Shown one piece after another: positions 57,312 through 64,000 of a stretch of DNA of 64,000 nucleotides; within the stretch, counting starts at the first letter, position 1; every line of letters starts with the position of its first letter. The stretch is from assembly GCF_014200405.1 (NCBI RefSeq), contig NZ_JACHBQ010000001.1, positions 3,596,001-3,660,000 of the forward strand. The letters are read 5' to 3'. The position numbers were made by a program, and so were the translations under genes. The notes beneath the pieces were generated by a model that worked only from the letters and a program-made list of their open reading frames with translations, was not told the DNA's origin and ran no database searches. The DNA comes from Cryobacterium roopkundense (GTDB taxonomy: Bacteria > Actinomycetota > Actinomycetes > Actinomycetales > Microbacteriaceae).

Positions 57312-57402
57312 CAGGTTTCCACACCTCACACATTCGGCCCTCAGCGATTCCCTCGCCGAAGGCCTTTCGTGCGCGCTGAAGCCCCGTCTCGCTCTCGCTC
57401 TC

Positions 57403-57518
57403 GCGGCGCGCTACCGCCATAGCGGCAGCGCGCCGCCGTTCGGGCGCGAAGTGAACGCGTGCGACCTGCCGCCGCTCTGCTACCGCGGCGCGCTACCACT
57501 ACTGCGGCAGCGCGCCGC
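57403..57518. repeat. Paired 34-bp palindromes
   Basis: GCGGCGCGCT and AGCGCGCCGC form a perfect 10-bp stem at 57403-57436, and the same arms recur at 57485-57518. Both lie in the 266-bp gap between DUF3073 and purM, convergent genes. They may be terminators or copies of a small repeat. The rest of the gap holds no gene. Confidence 0.75.
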
Positions 57519-57577
57519 CACAGGGGTGCGAAACCCGCGCGTGCTCCGAGGATAGCGGCCGCGGCATCCGCTGACCG

Positions 57578-58681
57578 CTAGCTCGCGAAAGCGCCGACGA
57601 GGCGCACGGCCCCGCCGTTGACGCCCTTGGCGCCCTGCTCGAAGCCGGTGATGTCGTGCGGGGCCATCGAGACACGCCCGGTAACCCAGGCGGGGATACC
57701 GCTCGTGGCCAGGCGGGCGATAACGGATGACGCGGAGCCCGCGTCGACGACGGCGAACATGCCCACGCCGAGGTTCCAGGTTCCTTCCGAGCTCTCAAGG
57801 GAGCTGCCGGCCATGTCGCTGAGCACGCGGAACACCGGAGCGGGCGACCAGGTGGAACGGTCCACCTCGACCCAGGATCCCACCGGCAGCACGCGGGCGA
57901 GGTTCGCCGCGATGCCGCCGCCGGTCACGTGGCTGAGCGAGTGGATGGCGCCGGCCAGGTCGGTGTCGGCGAGCACGTCGAGCAGCGGGCCTGTGTAGAG
58001 GCGGGTGGGCTCGAGGAGCACCTCACCGACTACGCCGCCCAGCTCAGCGGACCTATCCGTGTAACCGATGCCGCGCTGCGCCAGGATGTGCCTGACCAAC
58101 GAGTAGCCGTTGGAGTGCAGCCCCGAGGAAGCCATCGCGATCACGACGTCGCCCGAACGCACCTTGTCGGCGCCGAGCACCTGGTCGGCCTCGACAACAC
58201 CGGTGGCCGCTCCGGCCACGTCGTAGTCGTCCACGCCGAGAAGGCCGGGGTGTTCGGCGGTCTCTCCGCCAACGAGCGCCGTGCCGGTCTCGGCACAGGC
58301 GCGGGCGATCCCGGCCACGATCGAGGCGATGCGCTCGGGAACGACCTTGCCGCAGGCGATGTAATCGGTCATGAATAGCGGGCGCGCGCCGACCACGATG
58401 ATGTCGTCGACGACCATGCCCACGAGGTCCTGGCCGATGGTGTCGTGCTTGTCGATGGCCTGCGCGATGGCGACCTTCGTGCCCACACCGTCGGTCGACG
58501 TGGCGAGCAGCGGCTGGCGGTACGACGTGAGGAAAGACACATCGTAGAGGCCGGCGAAGCCGCCCACGCCACCCCAGACCTCCGGACCGTGCGTCTTGGA
58601 CACGGCTGATTTCATCAGCTCAACGGCAAGGTCACCGGCCGCGGTGTCGACTCCGGCTGCTGCATAGGACGAATTCGTCAT
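57578..58681 (-). CDS. purM: Phosphoribosylformylglycinamidine cyclo-ligase PurM
   Basis: A 367-residue enzyme that closes the imidazole ring in purine synthesis (FGAM to AIR, using ATP). Family motifs are the N-terminal YAAAGVDTAAGDLAVELMK, TSTDGVGTKVAIAQ near 63, and GLHSNGYSLVRH near 190, with GGGIAANLARVLP near 268. The ATG at 58681 overlaps the purF stop by 4 nt (ATGA). A longer upstream frame lies within purF and is rejected. Confidence 0.96.
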   Translation of the reverse strand: MTNSSYAAAGVDTAAGDLAVELMKSAVSKTHGPEVWGGVGGFAGLYDVSFLTSYRQPLLATSTDGVGTKVAIAQAIDKHDTIGQDLVGMVVDDIIVVGARPLFMTDYIACGKVVPERIASIVAGIARACAETGTALVGGETAEHPGLLGVDDYDVAGAATGVVEADQVLGADKVRSGDVVIAMASSGLHSNGYSLVRHILAQRGIGYTDRSAELGGVVGEVLLEPTRLYTGPLLDVLADTDLAGAIHSLSHVTGGGIAANLARVLPVGSWVEVDRSTWSPAPVFRVLSDMAGSSLESSEGTWNLGVGMFAVVDAGSASSVIARLATSGIPAWVTGRVSMAPHDITGFEQGAKGVNGGAVRLVGAFAS

Positions 58682-60267
58682 TCTTGTCTTCCTGGATCGC
58701 CGAACGGTACCTGTCCGAGCGCCGCGAGGGCACTCTCCCGCTGCACGGCCGGCGCGAGCACGGCCTCCAACTCGGCGTCGGGGCCCGGGTCGCATCCGTT
58801 GCTTGCCGGTTCACGCTCGAGCAGGTTCTTGCCGAGGTGCTGCGAATCGGGCAGTGCAATGGGGTAAATTCCGGTGAAGCAGGCCGTACACAGGCGCTCA
58901 CGCGGCTGCTCGGTGGCCTCGATCATGCCGTCTTCGGAGAGGTAGCCGAGCGAGTCGGCGCCGATCGACTGGCGCACCTCGTCGATCTCGAGGCCGGTGG
59001 CCACGAGCTCGGCCCGGCTCGCGAAGTCGATTCCGTAGAAACACGGCCACGTGATGGGCGGGCTCGAGATGCGCACGTGCACTTCCGCCGCGCCGGCCTC
59101 CCGCAGCATGCTCACGAGGGCGCGCTGCGTGTTGCCGCGCACGATCGAGTCGTCGACCACGATCAGGCGCTTTCCCTTAATCACGTTCTTGAGGGGGTTG
59201 AGCTTCAAGCGGATGCCGCGCTGCCGGATGGTCTGCGACGGCGCGATGAAGGTGCGCCCCACATAGGAGTTCTTCACGAGGCCCTGGCCGAACGGGATGC
59301 CGGAGGCCTGCGCATAGCCGATGGCCGCCGGCGTGCCGGATTCCGGCGTGGGGATCACCAGGTCGGCCTCGACCGGGTGCTCGGCGGCGAGCCGGCGGCC
59401 CATCTCCACGCGCGCCTCGTGCACTCCGCGACCCGCGATCGTCGTGTCGGGGCGGGCGAGGTAGACATACTCGAAGACACAGCCCTTGGGGTCGGCTTTC
59501 GCGAAGCGCTGCGTGCGCAGCCCGTTCTCATCGATAGTGATGAGCTCGCCGGGCTCGACCTCGCGCACGAAGCTCGCGCCCACGATGTCGAGGGCGGCTG
59601 TCTCGGAGGCCACCACCCAGCCGCGCTCGAGGCGGCCGAGCACGAGCGGACGAACGCCTTGCGGGTCACGGGCGGCGTAGAGGGTGGTTTCGTCCATGAA
59701 CACGAGGCAGTAGGCACCGCGCAGCCGCGGCAGCACCTCGAGGGCCGTGGCCTCGAGGGTGTGGTCGAGGTCGCCGGTGAGGAGGGCGGTGATCACGGCG
59801 GTGTCGGTGGTGTTGCCGCGGGCCAGCTCGCCGTCGACCTTGGGGTAGCGCTCGCGCACGAGTTCGAGCAGTTCGGCCGTGTTGGTGAGGTTGCCGTTGT
59901 GACCGAGGGCCACGGTTCCGCTCGACGTGCGGCCGAGGGTGGGCTGGGCGTTCTGCCAGCTCGACGACCCCGTGGTGGAGTACCGGGTGTGCCCCACGGC
60001 GATGTGGCCGAGAAGGGTGCTCAGCGAGGCCTCGTTGAAGACCTGCGACACCAGTCCCATGTCTTTGTAGATGAGAATCTTCGAGCCGTCGCTCGTGGCG
60101 ATTCCGGCGGATTCCTGGCCACGGTGCTGCAGCGCGTAGAGCCCGAAGTAACTGAGCTTGGCCACCTCTTCGCCGGGGGCCCACACTCCGAAGACTCCGC
60201 AGGCATCCTGCGGACCCTTCTCATTGGGAAGAAGATCGTGATTTAACAGTCCGTCGCCGCCGGCCAA
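58678..60267 (-). CDS. purF: Amidophosphoribosyltransferase PurF
   Basis: A 529-residue enzyme that makes phosphoribosylamine from PRPP and glutamine, the first committed step of purine synthesis. After a 22-residue propeptide the catalytic Cys is in DACGVFGVW (Cys23). The glutaminase domain includes GHTRYSTTGSSSWQNAQP, and the PRPP loop is LIVVDDSIVRGNTQR near 370. C-terminal Cys residues (RLCTACFTG) may bind an iron-sulfur cluster. Start is TTG at 60267 after GAGGGG. It is 12 nt after a small membrane-protein gene. Confidence 0.95.
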   Translation of the reverse strand: MAGGDGLLNHDLLPNEKGPQDACGVFGVWAPGEEVAKLSYFGLYALQHRGQESAGIATSDGSKILIYKDMGLVSQVFNEASLSTLLGHIAVGHTRYSTTGSSSWQNAQPTLGRTSSGTVALGHNGNLTNTAELLELVRERYPKVDGELARGNTTDTAVITALLTGDLDHTLEATALEVLPRLRGAYCLVFMDETTLYAARDPQGVRPLVLGRLERGWVVASETAALDIVGASFVREVEPGELITIDENGLRTQRFAKADPKGCVFEYVYLARPDTTIAGRGVHEARVEMGRRLAAEHPVEADLVIPTPESGTPAAIGYAQASGIPFGQGLVKNSYVGRTFIAPSQTIRQRGIRLKLNPLKNVIKGKRLIVVDDSIVRGNTQRALVSMLREAGAAEVHVRISSPPITWPCFYGIDFASRAELVATGLEIDEVRQSIGADSLGYLSEDGMIEATEQPRERLCTACFTGIYPIALPDSQHLGKNLLEREPASNGCDPGPDAELEAVLAPAVQRESALAALGQVPFGDPGRQE

Positions 60268-60279
60268 GGTGCAGCCCCT

Positions 60280-60690
60280 CTACTCTGATTTCTCGGTGAA
60301 ATGTTGGGTGTCGGTTGACTCATCCACCGCAGGGGTGGCGCGTGAATCATCTCGTGTCAGTCTATCGGCGACCACTCTATGGCTACGGCGGCCGATGGCA
60401 CGGTCGAGAACAAGGGCAACGATGCTTCCGAGAAGCACGCCCGCTGCGAGGCAGGCCAGCAGCAGGAAGCCGAAGATCTGGGCCTTGTTGAAGTCGGCGC
60501 TGTCGGGGAAAGCCACGGTGAGCACGAGCGCGGAGACCACTCCGACGACGGCGCCCAGAATCATAAAGTTCTTGTAGCGCGGCGAGCGGTGTACCGAGAG
60601 TGTGTCTTCGGCGATCACGGACTCCGTGTCCGCGGGCCTGTCGTTAGGTGGGGGCGTGGGCTGCTGTTCTGGCTGTTCGAGAGAACTCAC
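60280..60690 (-). CDS. Two-helix membrane protein upstream of purF
   Basis: A 136-residue protein. A hydrophilic N-terminus (PEQQPTPPPNDRPAD) is followed by two membrane helices (MILGAVVGVVSALVLTVAFP and FGFLLLACLAAGVLLGSIVALVLD) and a charged tail. Function unknown. It is probably co-transcribed with purF and purM. GTG start at 60690; the open frame continues far upstream through the ribokinase gene antisense and is not coding there. Confidence 0.78.
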   Translation of the reverse strand: MSSLEQPEQQPTPPPNDRPADTESVIAEDTLSVHRSPRYKNFMILGAVVGVVSALVLTVAFPDSADFNKAQIFGFLLLACLAAGVLLGSIVALVLDRAIGRRSHRVVADRLTRDDSRATPAVDESTDTQHFTEKSE

Positions 60691-60720
60691 CCGGTTATTC
60701 TCCCATGACAGACTGAGTCG

Positions 60721-61629
60721 GTGAACAGAATTGCGGTACTGGGCAGCGCCAACATGGATCTCGTCGTACGCCAAAGCCGACTCCCCCGCCCCGGAGAGAC
60801 CATTTTCGGCACCGGATTCGACACCGTTCCCGGCGGCAAGGGACTCAACCAGGCGGTTGCCGCGGCGCGACTCGGCGCCTCGGTCGACTTCGTGGGTGCG
60901 GTGGGAGCGGATACCTACGGCGCCGAGCTGCGCGCCCTGCTCGCGGCCGAGGGCATCGGCTTTGACGGCCTGTCGTCGTCGAGCGAGCCCACCGGCACCG
61001 CGCACATCTCCGTGGTGGACTCGGGCGAGAACTCGATCGTGGTGGTGTCGGGCGCTAACAGCACCGTGACGACCCTCGACGCCGAACAACGCGAGACCAT
61101 CTCGGCCGCGGCGTTCCTGGTGATGCAGTGTGAGCTGCCTGTTCCCGTGCTCGTGGAAGCGATTGCCCTGGCCCGGGAGGGCGGCGTCTTCACCGTGCTG
61201 ACCCCCGCGCCGGTCGTTCCGCTTCCCGAGGGTTTTCTCGCGTCGGTCGACCTCGTGGTGCCCAACCAGATCGAGGCGCAGGAGCTCACCGGCGAGGCCG
61301 ACCCCGTGCAGGCCGCCGAGGCCCTGAGCGCGGACATGACCTGGGCCATCGTCACCCTCGGTGCCGAGGGCTGCGTCGTCGCCTACGACGGCGAGGTGCT
61401 GGGCCTCGCCCCGGCGCGCCCGGTTGATGCCGTGGACACGACCGCGGCCGGCGACACGTTCGTGGGCGCACTGGTGGCGCGCCTCGCCGCGGGGACCGGT
61501 GCACCCACCGCGGAGAGCATGGTCGAGGCGCTGCGCTGGGCGACTGTCGCCTCCTCGGTGTCGGTCACCCGCGTGGGCGCCACCACCTCGATGCCGTCGT
61601 TCGACGAGGTCGCCGCGATCCTCGCCTGA
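60721..61629 (+). CDS. rbsK: Ribokinase
   Basis: A 302-residue PfkB-family sugar kinase that phosphorylates ribose to ribose-5-phosphate. The first signature is GGKGLNQAVAAARLGASVDFVGAVGADTYG at about 39-68, and the ATP/anion-hole motif with catalytic base is DTTAAGDTFVGAL near 239. The initial RIAVLGSANMDLVV is typical. GTG start at 60721, 30 nt from the divergent membrane gene. Ribose uptake genes are not beside it. Confidence 0.93.
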   Translation: MNRIAVLGSANMDLVVRQSRLPRPGETIFGTGFDTVPGGKGLNQAVAAARLGASVDFVGAVGADTYGAELRALLAAEGIGFDGLSSSSEPTGTAHISVVDSGENSIVVVSGANSTVTTLDAEQRETISAAAFLVMQCELPVPVLVEAIALAREGGVFTVLTPAPVVPLPEGFLASVDLVVPNQIEAQELTGEADPVQAAEALSADMTWAIVTLGAEGCVVAYDGEVLGLAPARPVDAVDTTAAGDTFVGALVARLAAGTGAPTAESMVEALRWATVASSVSVTRVGATTSMPSFDEVAAILA

Positions 61630-61702
61630 CTCGCGCGCAGCCTGACCCGCCTCGCCCGACCCGCCTCGCGCGCCGCCTCCGCGTGAGCGGGGCCCGGGCC
61701 CG

Positions 61703-61738
61703 GAACGTGGGCCCAGCCTAGATGCTGGGCCCACGTTC
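61703..61738. terminator. Bidirectional hairpin between ribokinase and metallophosphoesterase genes
   Basis: GAACGTGGGCCCAGC and its exact complement form a 15-bp stem with a 6-nt loop between convergent genes. There is no U-tract, so it would work as a 3'-end-stabilising structure or a Rho-assisted stop. Confidence 0.7.
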
Positions 61739-61785
61739 ACAAGGTGGGCCGTTGTCGCTTTCGCGGACGGGGCGGGGAGTGATGG

Positions 61786-64000
61786 TCAGGGGCGAGAGCG
61801 AATGCGGCGCGCAGCGATTACCGCGAGCACCCCCACCCCGAGCAGTCCCAGCAGAGCGAGGGCGATGGTCCAGATGCCCAGCGCGCGTACCTCGTCGACG
61901 GCGGCGAGGTGCGGGTCCGAGGCCCCGGCATCCGCGTTCGCCGCGTCTGTACGCTCGGTTGCCGCATCGGTGGCGACCTCCGCGGCGAGCGCTGCCGCCG
62001 CGGTGTCGGCGAGGGCCTGCGATTCGGCGCTCAGCACGAACGCGGTGACCGCACTGCGCGCGGCCGGCGGGGTGCCCGCCGCCCCGGGAGCGGATGCCTC
62101 GGGCCCGGCCTCCGGCACCACGACGGCCGGCTCAACGACGGGCGGCTCCGCCACGGTGACCCGGCGAACCTCGGAATAGGCCGTGGCGCCGAACGGATCC
62201 GCGGAGAAGGCGTACCAGCCGTGTGTGCCGGCACCGGGGGTCCATACGGCGGTCACCTCCGAGCCGCTCGCCACGTCGGCGAAGGCCGCGATCTCGGTGG
62301 TGGTCAGGATGTCGACGGTGAAGGAATCCGTCGCGAGAGTCTTGACCATCGGGGTGAGGCCGAACGCGGCGTAGGGCACGGCAAACTCCTGGTGCGCGAG
62401 GTCAAGGGTGGGGTCGTCGGAGTTGTAGGCGTCGAGGTACGGCGAGTACGTGCGCACGCCGATCTGTTGGCTCTCATTGTCGAACTGCAGCAGGCGCAGG
62501 AACGACTGCCCGCCCTCTGGCAACCCCTGATAGTCGAAGAGCATCTGGTACACCGAGCGGTCGGGGATGCCGTCGCCGGTGTCGTCGAACTGATCGATGC
62601 GGGTGAAGGCGTCGTGGTAGTGGCCGGAGAAGACCATGGCCACGTTCGCGTTGGGGGCCACGACCTCGTCGTAGATCTGCTGCGGCACCTCGCCCAGACC
62701 GCCGGTGGTGAGCATGTATTCGTGCAGGTTGAGGATCGCCGTGCGCTCGGGGTACCTGGCGAGAACCTCGTTGAGCCAGTCGATACCCTCCTGGCTCGGC
62801 GCCCAGCCCTGGTAGAGCATCAGGAAGTCCATGCCGCCGGCCGTGATCAGGTCGTAGTGACCGCGGTTGTCTTCGAAGCTCTCGCCGAACCAGGGGTTGG
62901 CGTCGTAACGGGCGGCGCCGAAGTTGGCCTTGTACGCGGTGTAGTCGTCGTCTTTCTGGCCCACATCGTGGTTGCCGGCCAGCACGCCGTAGGGCAGCTG
63001 AGCATCGTCGAGCATGGAGTAGGCCGCGTTGGCGTTGGTCCACTGGTTCTCGTCGAGGTTGTTGTCCACGATGTCCCCGGTGTGAAACAGGTACTGCAGG
63101 TTGGTGGCCTCGCGTTCCTCGAGCAGGTAGTTGTGGATGTCGAGCTGGCGTTCATAGTACGACGCGTTGTAGTACTGCGTGTCTGATTCCCAGGCGAGGG
63201 TGAAATCGTACGCGGACCGCGGGGTGTCGTTCACGTTGTTGGCGGGCAGCTGGCTCGCTCGGTCGCTCAGGTTCTCCCCGGCGAATCCTTCCGAGTGCTG
63301 GATCAGCACGGTGATCACCTGCCCGGTCAGGTGGTTCGCTGCCGGCACCATGGCGTCGAGGGTGAACGCGGTTGTCCCCTCGCCGATCGTCACGTGACGG
63401 TCGACCTCGTCCCAGGCCCCTGTAGTCACATTCTGCACGTACATGAGCACCTTGGCGTCGGCGTTAGCGGTTCCGTCCCAACGCACCCGGGCCGTGAAAT
63501 CGACCCCGGCATCGGCCGGAACGTCGACCTCGAAGAGTTGGTAGGGAAAGGCATCGTCTGAGAACACCGGTTCGGCGGCCCCGTCGAGGCGCGCCATGGC
63601 GATGACCTGGTCACCCGTGAGCAGCGTCTTTCCCGCTCTGTCGGTGTCGGTGGCGATGCGGGTCGTTCCCGAGTACGGCCGCACGGTGTTGTCGGCAACG
63701 GATGCGACGAATCCCTCGTTGAGGGTGACCTGCAGCCGGTCACCGGTGGGGTCGGTGGCCCGCGCAGTGAGGTCCACCGGCCCCGCCGGCACCGTCGCGC
63801 CGTCGAGCGGGGTGATCAGTTCGTTGCCGGGTTCCTCCACAGGCGTGGAGAAAACCGTGCTGAGCACGCTCTGGTTGCCCACCCGGTCCAGCGCGGTGAG
63901 GGCGAGCGTGTGGTCGCCGTCGGCAAGTTCGATCGATGAGGTGGCGAACGGCAGGGTGATCGGGCGACCGTCGAGGGTGGCGACGAGAGTGTCGAGGCCG
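61786..64000 (-). CDS. Exported, membrane-anchored metallophosphoesterase (partial, N-terminus missing)
   Basis: The open frame runs off the right edge; 738 residues are visible. Calcineurin-type motifs are present: SDTQYY, HTGDIVDNN, AGNHDVG, NLHEYM and SGHYHDAF, in the usual order for a di-metal phosphoesterase. Before it is an Ig-like or bacterial beta-sandwich part (TPLDGATVPAGPVDLTARA), and after it another (DSFTVDIL... YAFSADPFG). The C-terminus has a Pro/Ala-rich linker and one membrane helix (IWTIALALLGLLGVGVLAVI) then RRIRSRP. Likely a surface phosphatase or nucleotidase; substrate unknown. Confidence 0.87.
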   Translation of the reverse strand, partial: GLDTLVATLDGRPITLPFATSSIELADGDHTLALTALDRVGNQSVLSTVFSTPVEEPGNELITPLDGATVPAGPVDLTARATDPTGDRLQVTLNEGFVASVADNTVRPYSGTTRIATDTDRAGKTLLTGDQVIAMARLDGAAEPVFSDDAFPYQLFEVDVPADAGVDFTARVRWDGTANADAKVLMYVQNVTTGAWDEVDRHVTIGEGTTAFTLDAMVPAANHLTGQVITVLIQHSEGFAGENLSDRASQLPANNVNDTPRSAYDFTLAWESDTQYYNASYYERQLDIHNYLLEEREATNLQYLFHTGDIVDNNLDENQWTNANAAYSMLDDAQLPYGVLAGNHDVGQKDDDYTAYKANFGAARYDANPWFGESFEDNRGHYDLITAGGMDFLMLYQGWAPSQEGIDWLNEVLARYPERTAILNLHEYMLTTGGLGEVPQQIYDEVVAPNANVAMVFSGHYHDAFTRIDQFDDTGDGIPDRSVYQMLFDYQGLPEGGQSFLRLLQFDNESQQIGVRTYSPYLDAYNSDDPTLDLAHQEFAVPYAAFGLTPMVKTLATDSFTVDILTTTEIAAFADVASGSEVTAVWTPGAGTHGWYAFSADPFGATAYSEVRRVTVAEPPVVEPAVVVPEAGPEASAPGAAGTPPAARSAVTAFVLSAESQALADTAAAALAAEVATDAATERTDAANADAGASDPHLAAVDEVRALGIWTIALALLGLLGVGVLAVIAARRIRSRP

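Overview
The window is a chromosomal segment of a high-GC Gram-positive bacterium, most likely a member of the Microbacteriaceae (Cryobacterium, Leifsonia or Salinibacterium relatives). The grounds are the codon bias, the split phenylacetate genes, a zinc-free L36 paralogue, DUF3073 and DUF2891 proteins, an OhrR-like regulator, and an rRNA operon whose 16S-23S spacer holds no recognisable tRNA. The genus cannot be fixed by eye.

Layout. 1-5.5 kb: aerobic phenylacetate degradation, with paaABCDE (minus, paaE cut by the window edge) divergent from paaI, paaK and a TetR regulator. 5.7-11.1 kb: one complete rRNA operon on the minus strand (16S-23S-5S), with processing stems and a strong hairpin after 5S, flanked by inverted copies of an intergenic repeat. 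12-14.2 kb: a zinc-ribbon orphan and an LtrA-like membrane protein. 14.2-18.4 kb: a metallopeptidase island with four different players: an emfourin-like inhibitor, a protealysin-type M4 protease, an M43 protease, a small orphan protein and an M28 peptidase. 19.2-23.4 kb: the second half of the phenylacetate pathway (paaZ, paaH, thiolase), behind a copy of the same operator seen in front of paaA.

23.6-28 kb: a P-loop kinase and an amidohydrolase / DUF2891 / membrane-protein operon. 28-30.3 kb: a DEAD-box helicase with a long repetitive N-terminus. 30.6-31.9 kb: a CobW-type GTPase divergent from zinc-independent L36, probably Zur-controlled. 31.9-33.4 kb: an efflux pump gene with a Shine-Dalgarno-sequestering leader and an internal -1 frameshift. 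33.5 kb: a 92-bp MITE-like element. 33.6-39.7 kb: alpha/beta hydrolase, IclR regulator / hutH pair, M23 peptidase, Nudix and DUF1905 proteins. 39.9-46.2 kb: DHFR-like and GNAT proteins, an IS1182-like insertion sequence and an RND pump. 46.3-53.4 kb: MocR/YczE pair, small enzymes, a CPBP-like protein, DUF4097/PadR operon and an OhrR-like pair. 53.5-64 kb: APC/KimA-like transporter, flavoprotein, DUF3073, purM-purF, ribokinase and a large exported metallophosphoesterase cut by the window end.

The strongest candidates for something little described are the efflux gene at 31.9-33.4 kb (structured leader plus slippery-site frameshift), the leaderless metallopeptidase island, and the small non-autonomous elements scattered between genes. 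No CRISPR array, prophage or defence island was seen.
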